In this document: positions 1 through 9,207 of the stretch, one piece after another
How the letters are laid out: each line of letters opens with the position of its first letter
How positions within the stretch are numbered: the stretch's first letter is position 1
Virus record (IMG/VR): IMGVR_UViG_3300028581_002269
Coordinates: 1 to 49,366 of that record
Source of the DNA: a virus
Length of the DNA stretch: 49,366 bases
Direction: 5' to 3' (one strand)
The notes under the pieces: model-generated
The model's database searches: none
Told to the model about the DNA's origin: nothing
The model's input: only the letters and a program-made list of their open reading frames with translations
Program-made: the position numbers and the translations under genes

Positions 1-4
1 AATA

Positions 5-664
5 TTAATTATTGAATAGGTCTAAACCACTAAGTTCTTTAACGGATCTTACTGTATAATCTGAGGGTATACTTTCATTAAAAGTCTTTTCAATTTTAAT
101 AGTAAATTTACCTTCTGGTTTTGATTGTAAAATTTCTGGGTGGTCTGTAATCATAACATCTACATGGTTCCAACAGTCTGTCGTAGCTAATGTAAATTTA
201 ATATCTGGAATCATACAACCAGTTTTTGATAAGAAAAACAATGTTGACGGTACCGATCTACCAGCCTCACGACTTGTTATAATAAATTCGTGTTTACCAG
301 TTGAAAATAAACTTAAATCGTTTACTGTATTTACTGCTCCATCTATCATCTCTTCAGCGTAACCAAAAATTTCCAAACAACATTTATCGTAAATAAATTC
401 TTCAACTGTTATTTCATCGTCAGTAACACTTTCAGTTTCTAACATATCATCTGTTTTTAAAAATTCTCTTTCATTAAAATCAGGATTAAATTGAATTTCA
501 TTTCTAACAACTTCCTCTTGAGGGAAAGTAATCCACGCTTCTAAATCGTAATCACCAACAAATAATTCATCACCATCTTCTGGGTTAAAATATTTGGTAT
601 GTGTTTTTTCTATCTGACCGAAGAAGTTTCTTAACACACCGTTTATTGATACACCTATTTTCAT
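5..664 (-). CDS. Degenerate HAD-fold (nucleotidase-like) protein
   Basis: A 219-residue protein with the outline of a HAD-superfamily 5'(3')-nucleotidase. The N-terminus reads MKIGVSINGVLRNFF, where active members carry DxDGV. A middle strand reads FIITSREAG (motif II-like), and a late strand reads VDVMITDHPEIL (motif III/IV-like). Both motif I aspartates are replaced (Ser and Asn), so phosphatase activity is unlikely if the family call is right. It is the last gene before the left edge of the minus-strand run and starts 1 nt after the PhoH stop. The HAD assignment rests on motif pattern only; a structural or binding role is possible. Confidence 0.5.
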   Translation of the reverse strand: MKIGVSINGVLRNFFGQIEKTHTKYFNPEDGDELFVGDYDLEAWITFPQEEVVRNEIQFNPDFNEREFLKTDDMLETESVTDDEITVEEFIYDKCCLEIFGYAEEMIDGAVNTVNDLSLFSTGKHEFIITSREAGRSVPSTLFFLSKTGCMIPDIKFTLATTDCWNHVDVMITDHPEILQSKPEGKFTIKIEKTFNESIPSDYTVRSVKELSGLDLFNN

Positions 665-665
665 A

Positions 666-1460
666 TTAATCTTTTAATAATTGTTTTTTACCACCTTTAT
701 TAGATTTCTCCTCATCTATCTGATCGAAAACCTCTTCGATTATTTCTATAATCTTATTTCTAACAATATCTTCTTTATTTCTTAACTCAACGATACCAAA
801 ACTTTTTTTATCTCTAAATTTATCTATAACAACTTCTAAAGAACTATCTTTTTTATTACGAATATCTTTTTGTTTGATATCACCTAAAATAATCATTTTT
901 GAGTTTTCACCAATCCTGGTCATTAATGTTCTCATATTGTCTAAACTAATATTTTGAGCCTCATCCATAATAATAACAGAATTGTCAATACTTCTACCTC
1001 TAACGTATGCTATCGGTTTTATTTGAACATATCCTTGTTCTCTAAGTTTAGTCGTTAAACTTTCACCTACAATCTTATTAAAATTATCTAAAAATGAATC
1101 CATAAACGGTTCCATTTTTTCTTCCATAGTACCCTTTAGAAATCCTATCTCTTCATCTTTAAGTGTTGTTACAGACTTAACTAAGATTATCTTTTTAAAA
1201 GCGTTTTCTGGGTTTCTTAATAATTTTAATGCTTCAGCACAAGCTAAGAATGTCTTACCAGTACCTGGAAACCCAGAGGCTATTACAATTTCTTTTTCTT
1301 TAATGGCTTGAACTAACTTTTTTTGATTTTCAGTTTTAGGTTTAACATCTACTCTAATTGAATTGATTGTTTTATTTTCCTCTGGTTTTACTGATAAAAA
1401 ATTGTTTACAATTTCTTGTTCATCATCTGACAACCTTTTGTTTGGTCTTCTTTTACTCAT
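666..1460 (-). CDS. phoH: PhoH-family ATPase
   Basis: A 264-residue P-loop ATPase of the PhoH family, common in large phages and bacteria. Walker A is ASGFPGTGKT (residues 61-70), followed by an ACAEAL helix. Walker B is SVIIMDEAQN, followed by a region with MRTLMTRIGENSKMIILGD, as in PhoH/PhoL. The N-terminal 40 residues are a charged extension. PhoH proteins are thought to act in RNA metabolism, as ATPase or helicase partners of nucleases; the role in phages is unsettled. It sits between a 48-residue ORF and the HAD-like gene with gaps of 1-2 nt, so it is co-transcribed with them. Confidence 0.9.
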   Translation of the reverse strand: MSKRRPNKRLSDDEQEIVNNFLSVKPEENKTINSIRVDVKPKTENQKKLVQAIKEKEIVIASGFPGTGKTFLACAEALKLLRNPENAFKKIILVKSVTTLKDEEIGFLKGTMEEKMEPFMDSFLDNFNKIVGESLTTKLREQGYVQIKPIAYVRGRSIDNSVIIMDEAQNISLDNMRTLMTRIGENSKMIILGDIKQKDIRNKKDSSLEVVIDKFRDKKSFGIVELRNKEDIVRNKIIEIIEEVFDQIDEEKSNKGGKKQLLKD

Positions 1461-1462
1461 AG

Positions 1463-1609
1463 TTACTGACTAACGTTTACCGTTAAAATATAATTTTCAT
1501 TTTGATTCTTTATTTTTATAGCCTCTTCCATGTCATCAATTCTCGATACCAATAGCAAAGGTTCAAAGTCACAATCACCAATTCTGACTACTTCCCACAC
1601 TTCATACAT
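1463..1609 (-). CDS. Small hypothetical protein (48 aa)
   Basis: An intact 48-residue ORF that begins MYEVWEVVRIGDCDFEPLLL and ends in a polar tail. It fills exactly the space between the ColD-like gene (whose stop it overlaps by 8 nt) and phoH (2 nt before its start). That packing, and the lack of any other content here, support a real gene. The acidic DDMEEA segment and alternating hydrophobics suggest a small alpha/beta fold. No family is recognised. Confidence 0.6.
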   Translation of the reverse strand: MYEVWEVVRIGDCDFEPLLLVSRIDDMEEAIKIKNQNENYILTVNVSQ

Positions 1610-2759
1610 GATGTTTATTTATAATAGTAGTTATTTTTTGAATATCTTTTTCTGTTAGATCTTGATGGTTAGGTAGATAAAAACCCATTCTATCAATTAT
1701 ATCTGCATTAGGTAAATTAACTTTACCGTATTTTTCGTACCACATTGGTTTATTTGCCATGTTACCAGCAATTAAGGGTCTAACTTCTATACCGTTTTGT
1801 ATTAATTCTTCAGCAATAGACTCCCTATGTTCACTAACAACAGGTATAGCAAAACTAGATATAAAGTCACCCTCATCTACCCTAATATCAATTCTATTAC
1901 CCACAATACCACCGATATATGAAAAGAAATTTTTGTTTCTTTTTTCGGCGTAATCATCTAATCTGTCTATAGCTCTTAAACCAATAAACGCTTGTAAATC
2001 GGTTGACCTTAAATTAAACCCTGGTACATAAAACGTATACAAAGCTTCAAAATCACTACAATTGTGTTTTTCTCTAAGTTCTTTCTGTTTCCAAACTGGT
2101 AAATCCCTGTCCCACCCATGACTTCTCATCATGATTAACATGTGATAGAATTCTTCATCGTTCGTGTTAATAAATCCACCCTCAATTGTACTTAGGTGAT
2201 GACCAAAATACATTGAAAAAAACGAAGCTAAACCAAAACTACCTAAATATTGGTTCTTATATTTTGAACCCATACTTTCACAAACGTCCTCTAATAAGAT
2301 AACATCGTATTTCTCACATAGTGATATAATTTCATCCATTTTAGGTACTAAACCTAACGGTGAAACTAAAATTAAGGATGAGGGGTTATTTTTTTGGAAA
2401 ATCTCTTCAAGGTGAGTTAAATCACAGGACAAATCATCAAGATTACAGTCACACATAATAGGTTCTAACCCTAATAACATTGGACTACTAACATCTGTAG
2501 CCCAACTTAAAGCGGGTACCACTATCTTATTATTTTTAAGTCTGTTTAATTGTTTTAAAGCCGCGAGAGCTAGTAAAATAGCTGAAGATCCTGAATTTAT
2601 ATATACCGAATACTTAGTTCCAATTTTTTTAGCCCATTTATCTTCTAACTCAAAAGTTAGGTTACCCTTTGTTAATTTAGGTGATGGTTCTTGTTGTAAC
2701 CACTCAATTAATGCGTTAATATCCTCTCTATTAATTGTGTCGCTGACTAATTTTATCAT
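1602..2759 (-). CDS. ColD-like PLP-dependent sugar 3-dehydratase
   Basis: A 385-residue DegT/DnrJ/EryC1/StrS-fold PLP enzyme. Visible family features are the NSGSSAILLAL segment, the PALSWATDV strand, the cofactor-binding LLEDVCESMGSKY and the active-site loop FGHHLSTIEGG. The residue that forms the Schiff base in aminotransferases (Lys) is His188 here. That substitution is the hallmark of GDP-4-keto-6-deoxymannose 3-dehydratase (ColD, about 388 aa) and of RfbH-type dehydrases. The following SHGWDRDLP also fits ColD. Predicted reaction: removal of the 3-hydroxyl of GDP-4-keto-6-deoxymannose on the way to GDP-colitose. The next gene, overlapping by 29 nt, is a reductase able to supply the following step. 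Substrate is inferred. Confidence 0.75.
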   Translation of the reverse strand: MIKLVSDTINREDINALIEWLQQEPSPKLTKGNLTFELEDKWAKKIGTKYSVYINSGSSAILLALAALKQLNRLKNNKIVVPALSWATDVSSPMLLGLEPIMCDCNLDDLSCDLTHLEEIFQKNNPSSLILVSPLGLVPKMDEIISLCEKYDVILLEDVCESMGSKYKNQYLGSFGLASFFSMYFGHHLSTIEGGFINTNDEEFYHMLIMMRSHGWDRDLPVWKQKELREKHNCSDFEALYTFYVPGFNLRSTDLQAFIGLRAIDRLDDYAEKRNKNFFSYIGGIVGNRIDIRVDEGDFISSFAIPVVSEHRESIAEELIQNGIEVRPLIAGNMANKPMWYEKYGKVNLPNADIIDRMGFYLPNHQDLTEKDIQKITTIINKHHV

Positions 2760-3663
2760 TTAATAAATAATTTTTGTAAACTTTTTTTATACCACTACTT
2801 AAAGATGTAGGTTTGAAGTCGGGAAGTAAAGATTTTAATTTCTCATTAGAAATGTCTTTTCTGAATTGCCCGTTTGGTTTTGTTTTATCGTAAATAATTT
2901 TAAGATGTTTAGAATCACAAGCTTCTAAAGCTATATTAGCGATTTCTGAAATACTACAATTTTCATTTGTAGTTATATTAAAATTATCGTATATGTTTTT
3001 TTCTAACATTTGATTTATTACGTATGCTAAATCTTCAGAATACATAAACTGTCTTAATGGAGTACCATCACCATATAGAATAATATGGTCATTATTATTT
3101 TTATTTGCCTCATATATCTTCTTTACTAATGAAGTTACAAAGTGACTTTTTTTCTCATCATCCTTATCACCAATACCGTATAGGTTACACGGTGTTATGT
3201 AATTATATTTTGTACCATATTGTTTATTATAGGAATCTATTAACACAGCTAAACATCTTTTAGCGTAACCGTATGAGAAATTAGATTCCGTTGGTGGTCC
3301 AGTGTGTAAATCTTTTTCTTGTAGAGGGTAATGTTCAATAACGTCAGGATAAATACAACTACTTAACATAGTTAAAAATCTTTCTACGTTATAAAGATGT
3401 GAGTATTTAACCATTAAACTATTCATCAATATATTATCGATAAAATACTCAGCTGGTCTTTCAACATTGTCTAATATACCACCAACTTTGGCCGCTAAAT
3501 GTATAACAATATTTGGTTTTATAGTTTCAAACATTTTGATTACATCAGATTCTTTCCTTAAATCATATTCTTTAGAATCTACGTAAATTGCATTAGGTAT
3601 AAATTTTTTGAGTGCTGTACCCACTAGGCCAGAACCACCAGTAATTAGAATGATTTTTTCCAT
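2731..3663 (-). CDS. GDP-fucose/GDP-colitose synthase-like epimerase-reductase
   Basis: A 310-residue short-chain dehydrogenase of the extended NDP-sugar type, closest in motif pattern to GDP-L-fucose synthase (Fcl/WcaG) and its relative ColC. The NAD(P)-binding GGSGLVG lies near residue 9. The SSC triad residues are at 101-103 followed by IYP, and the YxxxK pair is Tyr131/Lys135. Downstream, LYG, SHFV and GDGTPLRQFMYSEDLA match the family. Start ATG at 3663 is chosen over a GTG 6 nt upstream because it forms a TAATG overlap with the GT2 gene. Pairing with the ColD-like gene favours a ColC role (3,5-epimerase and 4-reductase); fucose synthase is the alternative. Confidence 0.75.
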   Translation of the reverse strand: MEKIILITGGSGLVGTALKKFIPNAIYVDSKEYDLRKESDVIKMFETIKPNIVIHLAAKVGGILDNVERPAEYFIDNILMNSLMVKYSHLYNVERFLTMLSSCIYPDVIEHYPLQEKDLHTGPPTESNFSYGYAKRCLAVLIDSYNKQYGTKYNYITPCNLYGIGDKDDEKKSHFVTSLVKKIYEANKNNNDHIILYGDGTPLRQFMYSEDLAYVINQMLEKNIYDNFNITTNENCSISEIANIALEACDSKHLKIIYDKTKPNGQFRKDISNEKLKSLLPDFKPTSLSSGIKKVYKNYLLNDKISQRHN

Positions 3664-4283
3664 TAACACATGTTATAAAAATATAGTAAATTTGGTATCA
3701 CGTCTACTTTATAACCATTCTCATATAATCTAATATAAAAATCCCAATCCTCTTCTCTATTCATATTTGGGTTAAATTTCAAATCTTTAGCTATTTGTGT
3801 TTTAAACATAACAGTAGGGTGTGGTATGTGGTTTATCATTCTTAAATTTAATAAAGTCACATTTTTAATAAAATCATAGCCAGAATAACCTGGTATCGTT
3901 TTATTTTCTGGTAATAAACACATCATTGGTGTTGCCAAAAAATTACAATTTTCGTTTTTTAAAAAATACTCGTATTGTTGTTTAATTTTATCCAAATCCA
4001 TATAATCATCCGAATCTAACCAACAGGACAACCTTGTATCTGATAACTCTAGTATTCTATTTCTTGAATATCCACGCCCTTTATTACCGTCGTTTTCATA
4101 ATAAAAAATATTATTATGATTTTTTAGGTAACCTTCAACAATCTCTTTAGTGTTATCAGTAGAACCATCATTCAATACGACGATTTTAATGTCCTTATAG
4201 GTTTGATTTAATGCTGAGTCAATACACCTACCAATTTTAGATGCGTTGTTGTACGTGGGTATTAATATTGTTATAGTTTCCAT
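3663..4283 (-). CDS. GT2-family glycosyltransferase
   Basis: A 206-residue GT-A glycosyltransferase. The N-terminus ETITILIPTYNNASKIGRC and VVLNDGSTDNT are the classic GT2 nucleotide-sugar-binding start. The metal-binding DxD is LDSDD (Asp90, Asp92-93). The C-terminal REEDWDFYIRLYENG resembles the ED acceptor motif. It is short for the family and has no membrane segment, so it is a soluble transferase. TAATG overlaps on both sides indicate translational coupling within the glycan cluster. Sugar and acceptor cannot be read from sequence. Confidence 0.85.
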   Translation of the reverse strand: METITILIPTYNNASKIGRCIDSALNQTYKDIKIVVLNDGSTDNTKEIVEGYLKNHNNIFYYENDGNKGRGYSRNRILELSDTRLSCWLDSDDYMDLDKIKQQYEYFLKNENCNFLATPMMCLLPENKTIPGYSGYDFIKNVTLLNLRMINHIPHPTVMFKTQIAKDLKFNPNMNREEDWDFYIRLYENGYKVDVIPNLLYFYNMC

Positions 4284-5143
4284 TAATTAGGGTTTCTTGT
4301 TAGTTCTAAGATAGTTGGGTATGTAGATTTATCGTCAATATCTAATTCTGGATATTGATTTAAAGATTCGCCGTGAAAATAAACACCATATTTATGTAAC
4401 CAAGTGGAAATAGGTCCGAATTTATCAACCATTTCTTTATAACCTAACTCACCATATTTGTTATTTGTGAAGTGAACATCATCGACAATTCCGTGTTGTG
4501 ATGGGTTCCTATACGGAAATAAATCATATTTTTTTGACATAATACTTATTAAAGATTCATCATGTCTGTGATCTCTAAACCCAGGATAGTTAGGTTGGCC
4601 TAATTGATTTGGCATATCAGTTAATACTCTAGCATCACAAGAATATGTTAAACATTCTTGAAAAAATTTCTTGGTGAGTTCATTTTTCTTAAATAAAAAC
4701 CAACCACCCACTCTTTGGGCTGTATGCGTGAACTTAGGTGTGTCAGCATCCATAAGTAAAAACATATCTCTTTTAGTCCAAATATAGGCTAAATGATTTT
4801 GTCTAAATGTCATCAAAGATGTACCATCTCTTTCCATAGTATCGATTAAATAATCTATCTTATCTATAAAATGAGAACCCGCATCAGCGTAGAAAATATA
4901 ATCACCTTCCTTTACTGAATCATCGTTCAATAATTTAACCGCAAAATAGTATTTCCATAACCAATATCCAGCTCCCCTTGGTTGATTTAAAATAAATGAG
5001 TTTTTATTTCTGAATTCAGTATCGATATCATCAATTCTAAATTGGTAAGCCTTATCAAATCCACCAACTTCTATACCTGTTTTAGTACATCTTTCTTGTG
5101 TATTTAAAAATCTGTTGTGTGCGTAATTATATAATATTTTCAT
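4283..5143 (-). CDS. Putative glycosyltransferase
   Basis: A 286-residue soluble protein that resembles capsule or LPS glycosyltransferase-like proteins. Residues 56-70 (RGAGYWLWKYYFAVK) precede a strand ending in a metal-binding-like YADAGSHF (85-92). GGWFLFKKN and FRDHRHDESLISIMSKKY fit a GT-A-like fold with a His/Asp-rich distal site. The exact CAZy family is uncertain. It sits between a sugar-nucleotide reductase (17-nt overlap) and a GT2 gene (TAATG). Confidence 0.55.
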   Translation of the reverse strand: MKILYNYAHNRFLNTQERCTKTGIEVGGFDKAYQFRIDDIDTEFRNKNSFILNQPRGAGYWLWKYYFAVKLLNDDSVKEGDYIFYADAGSHFIDKIDYLIDTMERDGTSLMTFRQNHLAYIWTKRDMFLLMDADTPKFTHTAQRVGGWFLFKKNELTKKFFQECLTYSCDARVLTDMPNQLGQPNYPGFRDHRHDESLISIMSKKYDLFPYRNPSQHGIVDDVHFTNNKYGELGYKEMVDKFGPISTWLHKYGVYFHGESLNQYPELDIDDKSTYPTILELTRNPN

Positions 5144-6056
5144 AATATCTAATAGTTTCTTTAATACCTTCTTCAGGTGTTGTAAATGTAAAATCTGGAA
5201 AACATTCTTTAAACAACTTACTGGACATCACTTTTTTAGGTGCTCCTTCCTTTTTTGTTAAATCGTAGTTGATGATAAAATTTGTATGTAAGATGTTTTG
5301 TACCATACTTACAGAGTCTTTAATTGAAAAACCCATTTCTTGACCAATGTTTATTGGGTTGGGTAATTCTATACTGTTGTTATCTATAATATCTTTAATT
5401 AACCTTGCCACGTCCTCCATATAGACCCATTCTCTGATTGGGGTACCAGAACCCCATATCATAAATTCAGTGTCTCTATTCTTAATAGATTTCAACAATC
5501 TAAGAATAATACCGTTCATAGCGTGTGTTCTTTCTTCATCAGTATAATCAAAAGGACCGTAAGCATTTGGTACTAATAAATTAACTGTTTTTATACCATA
5601 CTCTTTCCTATAACATTCTGATAGGATAAAACCAATTTTTTTTGTGTTACCATAAGATTCTACCGATTCATGTACAACACCATTCCACCACTGACTTTCT
5701 TCCAACACCTCTAATGTCTCACCAGGGTAAGAACAGTTAGCTAATGGATTAATTAATAAAATATTTTTATTAACTTCTTTTATTACTTTAAAAATATTGA
5801 TAAACATTAAAGTATTATCACTACAAACTTCAGCTGAAATTTTAGACACATAACCAACACCACCAACGTGAGCTGCAGCGTTTATAATAATATCTGGATT
5901 AATTTTTTTAACAACATCAAGAAACTGTTCGTAATTTAAAATATCACAACCACTTCTTCTTGATTCTAAATGAATTTCATAGTTAGAATCTTTAAAAACC
6001 TTACTTAAGTTTTGACCCAAAAATCCGTAACCCCCTAAGATTAATATTTTTTTCAT
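5127..6056 (-). CDS. NAD-dependent sugar-nucleotide epimerase/reductase
   Basis: A 309-residue extended short-chain dehydrogenase. The Rossmann motif is GGYGFLG (8-14), then INAAAHVGGVG (58-68), NPLANCSYPG with Cys108, and the YxxxK pair Tyr135/Lys139. The second half has VPNAYGPFDY and GSGTPIREWVYMEDVARLI. The plan is that of GDP-L-fucose synthase relatives, making it a second, diverged copy in the cluster. It could use a different 4-keto sugar. Its stop overlaps the next gene and its start forms an ATGA junction with the acyltransferase gene. Confidence 0.75.
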   Translation of the reverse strand: MKKILILGGYGFLGQNLSKVFKDSNYEIHLESRRSGCDILNYEQFLDVVKKINPDIIINAAAHVGGVGYVSKISAEVCSDNTLMFINIFKVIKEVNKNILLINPLANCSYPGETLEVLEESQWWNGVVHESVESYGNTKKIGFILSECYRKEYGIKTVNLLVPNAYGPFDYTDEERTHAMNGIILRLLKSIKNRDTEFMIWGSGTPIREWVYMEDVARLIKDIIDNNSIELPNPINIGQEMGFSIKDSVSMVQNILHTNFIINYDLTKKEGAPKKVMSSKLFKECFPDFTFTTPEEGIKETIRYYENII

Positions 6057-6610
6057 TTATAATAATTTTTGAAAATATTTTTATTCTCTATTTCAGATAA
6101 GTCTCTTTTTTTAATAAGTTTTGCTGGTATTCCAGCATAAAGAGACCATTCTTTAAATTCTTGATTTTTTACTAAAGTATGAGCACCACAGGCAAAACCA
6201 TCTGGTATTAAAACATTTGGTAGTATACATGAATGTGCACCAACCGTTACAAAAGCCCCCAATTCTACAACCCCAACCTCACCACCGAACTGTTCTTCTG
6301 TCGGAACTGAAGGTAAATCTAATGAAACTTTACTATAATCACTAGAGGCACAATGTACTGAACAATGGTTAGATATTGTAGAATAATCCCCCATCTTAAA
6401 TTTACCAGCACCACCAGATATTGATACGTGTGAGGCGATGTGACAATTTTTACCTATTTCAATAGGACATGAAATATAAGCGAAATCGTCAATTATAGTG
6501 TCATCACCTATAACGCATTCTTCGGGTTTTCTTATTCTTACAGTTTTACCTATAATAACATTTTTACCACAATATTTTAACTTACTTTTATCGAAAAATA
6601 TGTTATCCAT
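6053..6610 (-). CDS. Hexapeptide-repeat acyltransferase
   Basis: A 185-residue left-handed beta-helix protein. Imperfect hexapeptide turns run through about residues 14-160, for example VIIGKTVRI, VIGDDTIIDDFAYI, IEIGKNCHIASHVSI and VELGAFVTVGAHSCI. GAHTLV then AGIPAKLIKKR at the end is typical of sugar O- or N-acyltransferases (acetyl-CoA donor). In this cluster it probably acetylates a sugar hydroxyl or an amino sugar made by the aminotransferase at 7322. Overlaps with both neighbours indicate coupling. Confidence 0.8.
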   Translation of the reverse strand: MDNIFFDKSKLKYCGKNVIIGKTVRIRKPEECVIGDDTIIDDFAYISCPIEIGKNCHIASHVSISGGAGKFKMGDYSTISNHCSVHCASSDYSKVSLDLPSVPTEEQFGGEVGVVELGAFVTVGAHSCILPNVLIPDGFACGAHTLVKNQEFKEWSLYAGIPAKLIKKRDLSEIENKNIFKNYYK

Positions 6611-7322
6611 TTTTTTTGTTTTTAGCTAGAATGTTACAATAATATATGTTTCGAATAGTATTATACATACCTTCTTGAGAAAAATCTAAATAAATTAAAC
6701 CATCATCTTGAACTAGATATAAATCGAAATTTTTTAAGAGTTCTAATAATTGGGATAATTCAACCCCACTTGAAGAAAAGGTACCGATACTGTATTCAAA
6801 AATAATATTATCTACAATATTAATTTCATCTTCTAACCCTTTAATAACATTAAACTCATAACCCTCAACATCTATCTTTAATAGGTCAATTTTTTTAATC
6901 CCACTATTCTTAACATAATCTTTAAGTTTAATACATTCAATTTTTTCTTTGATTCCATCTTGAACTCTTGATGGATTAACGGATTCCCATATATAATTAA
7001 AATTAAGTCTTTTATTGATACTTTCAGATTCTTTATAGATTTCTACAGTTTCATCACAGTCAGATAGACATAACTTATTTAGTTTGACATTAGTAAACCC
7101 ACGAAATTTTGAGACCAATCTTTCGAAGTTATATTCTATTGGTTCAAATAAGTGGTATATTGTTTTACTATTTATGTAGGGTAATTCAGAATCTCTAGCA
7201 CCCACATCTATAACAATTGAATCTGGGTTTATGATGTCTTTACAGATTAAAATCTCACCATTTTCATTCTCATTACTGTTAACCCCCATTAAACCACTTA
7301 AATTTCTTTTAGATAATATCAT
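6603..7322 (-). CDS. FkbM-family SAM methyltransferase
   Basis: A 239-residue class I methyltransferase. The SAM-binding motif is VIDVGARDSELPYI, followed by YHLFEPIEYNFERL, and IDLLKIDVEGYEFNVIKGLE is the FkbM family signature. FkbM proteins O-methylate sugars or polyketides. ATG at 7322 is preferred to a TTG at 7328 because it makes a TAATG junction with the aminotransferase gene. Likely target is a sugar of the cluster's glycan. Confidence 0.8.
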   Translation of the reverse strand: MILSKRNLSGLMGVNSNENENGEILICKDIINPDSIVIDVGARDSELPYINSKTIYHLFEPIEYNFERLVSKFRGFTNVKLNKLCLSDCDETVEIYKESESINKRLNFNYIWESVNPSRVQDGIKEKIECIKLKDYVKNSGIKKIDLLKIDVEGYEFNVIKGLEDEINIVDNIIFEYSIGTFSSSGVELSQLLELLKNFDLYLVQDDGLIYLDFSQEGMYNTIRNIYYCNILAKNKKNG

Positions 7323-8416
7323 TACCAACCACTTTTTATTGTTTCTATTATTTTATTCACGTCTTCATCTAATAATTTATCATGAATCGGTATGTGTATT
7401 TGATTATCATCAAAATATCTTTGATTGGTTAAAGAATAATCTTTGCCACCAAAAAGTGTATTCTTATCAATTCCTAAATGAACGACAGATGACGGTATAC
7501 CATTATCTTTTAGTTTGTTAATGAAATCAATTCTACGTTCAATTAACATTGGAAATAACCAGTATGAAGACTCTCTATCGTCTTTATACTCCATAAGTTT
7601 TAATCCTGGGATGTTTTGTAATGATTTCTCGTAAGTTTTCGCAATACTTTTTATTCTACTTAATTTAGTATCAATAGTTTCTAGATTACCTAAACCGATT
7701 GAGGCTGATATATCATTCATGTGGTATTTGAATCCCACATTTGTTATATCATATTCTCTTTCACCTAAAATTGATGGTATAGAATTCTCTCGGTCTATAT
7801 CAAACCATCTTAATCTTTTAACTAATTTAGAATCCGATTCTTTTAGACATGTTAATAAACCACCGTCACCAGTAGTTAAATGTTTAATAGCTTGAAAAGA
7901 GAATGATGTGAAATCTGATAAAGTACCGATTTCTTTATTTCTATATTTCGCACCTAAAGCGTGTGCGGCATCTTCAATTACAATTAAATTATGTTCTTTA
8001 GCTAACTGATTTATTTCTTCCATATCACAAGGGTATCCACCCCAATGAACAGGTATAATTGCTTTAGTTTTTTTAGTTATTTTTTGTTTTATAGATTCTA
8101 AAGATATATTACCATCTAAATTAATATCAGCGAATACTGGTTTAGCACCACACTGTAATATAACATGACCCGTAGCGACAAATGTTTGAGCGGGTAAAAT
8201 AACTTCATCACCTTCTTTAACCCCAGACGCAATTAAAGCTAATCTCATTGTGACGGTTCCACTATTTAATGTTACTGGGTTCGGGAAACCGTATTTCATA
8301 TTTAATTTTTCCTCAAATAAGTCAGCTCTTTTACCCGCTGAAATCATTGTAGATGTTAATACCTGATTAACGTACTCAATAGATTTATCTGAGATTGTCG
8401 TATTAAAAAAATCCAT
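7322..8416 (-). CDS. DegT/DnrJ-type sugar aminotransferase
   Basis: A 364-residue PLP enzyme. LNSGTVTMRLALIASG binds cofactor phosphate, VIEDAAHALGAKY binds the pyridine ring, and SFQAIKHLTTGDGG contains the Schiff-base Lys178. Unlike the His188 paralogue at 1602, this one keeps the lysine, so a true transamination of a 4-keto sugar (perosamine-synthase-like) is expected, with glutamate as usual donor. It is coupled to FkbM by TAATG and abuts the GT10-like gene. Confidence 0.85.
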   Translation of the reverse strand: MDFFNTTISDKSIEYVNQVLTSTMISAGKRADLFEEKLNMKYGFPNPVTLNSGTVTMRLALIASGVKEGDEVILPAQTFVATGHVILQCGAKPVFADINLDGNISLESIKQKITKKTKAIIPVHWGGYPCDMEEINQLAKEHNLIVIEDAAHALGAKYRNKEIGTLSDFTSFSFQAIKHLTTGDGGLLTCLKESDSKLVKRLRWFDIDRENSIPSILGEREYDITNVGFKYHMNDISASIGLGNLETIDTKLSRIKSIAKTYEKSLQNIPGLKLMEYKDDRESSYWLFPMLIERRIDFINKLKDNGIPSSVVHLGIDKNTLFGGKDYSLTNQRYFDDNQIHIPIHDKLLDEDVNKIIETIKSGW

Positions 8417-9207
8417 TATTTTAAGTAGTTTAAATAAATAAAGTCTTCAGCTGTAGGTAACTGTAAGGCTCTTTCAAAATTTTCTTTTACATATTCGAAT
8501 TTTGAGTTATATAAATCGACAGATAAATCAGAAACTTTAAAATCTTCGGTTAATCTAATAATACCGTTTTCATTAAAAAATTCACTAATATCTGGACTAC
8601 CCCAAAAAATAGGTATTGTACCCATGGCAAACGTGTCAGTTATTTTTTCAGTAAAAATAGATGGGTAATTATCATTTTCCATCGCTATTGAAAAATAGTA
8701 ATCTTTAAACCCAGCATCTTTAGTTGGTAAATAACCATGTCCCGATCCGTAAAGGTCTAATTTACCTCTAAGTTTATTAACCCAACCCAATCTATAACTG
8801 TGTCCTGGACACATATTTTTAGAAGAGGCAATCATAGAAACTAATTTAGATTTTGAGTGTATCCCAATATCTTTTACCCAAGGACATGCGTTTGGAATTG
8901 CGTATCTCATTTTAGGGCTTAAATCCAATAATCTTTTATCGTGTGTGAAAATTAACTCATACTCTTCATTTATAGTACCAATACTGGAAATAACTTTTTC
9001 TATTAACTTAACATTAATAGCACTAGATTCTGCAATCCAAGCGTATTTCTTTTTTGATTTATCACCCCAACCGTCTAAAATGGCCCAATCAATATGAATT
9101 GAAACATTAGAACTACCATCTTTAACCCATTTAACATGTTTATTTATGTTATGTGCGGACGAACAATCAACATGTTGAAATCCACCTCCCACCATATTAA
9201 TCACCAT
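8416..9207 (-). CDS. GT10-like alpha-1,3/4-fucosyltransferase
   Basis: A 263-residue protein with the C-terminal signature of GT10 fucosyltransferases. YYFSIAMENDNYPSIFTEKI runs into TDTFAMGTIPIFWG and SPDISEFF, which is the GDP-fucose-binding region. The N-terminal half has a Rossmann-like WAILDGWGD and AWIAESSAIN. GT10 enzymes are GT-B inverting transferases that use GDP-L-fucose, consistent with the fucose/colitose-type enzymes at 2731 and 5127. An ATG 12 nt further in is an alternative start. Confidence 0.75.
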   Translation of the reverse strand: MVINMVGGGFQHVDCSSAHNINKHVKWVKDGSSNVSIHIDWAILDGWGDKSKKKYAWIAESSAINVKLIEKVISSIGTINEEYELIFTHDKRLLDLSPKMRYAIPNACPWVKDIGIHSKSKLVSMIASSKNMCPGHSYRLGWVNKLRGKLDLYGSGHGYLPTKDAGFKDYYFSIAMENDNYPSIFTEKITDTFAMGTIPIFWGSPDISEFFNENGIIRLTEDFKVSDLSVDLYNSKFEYVKENFERALQLPTAEDFIYLNYLK

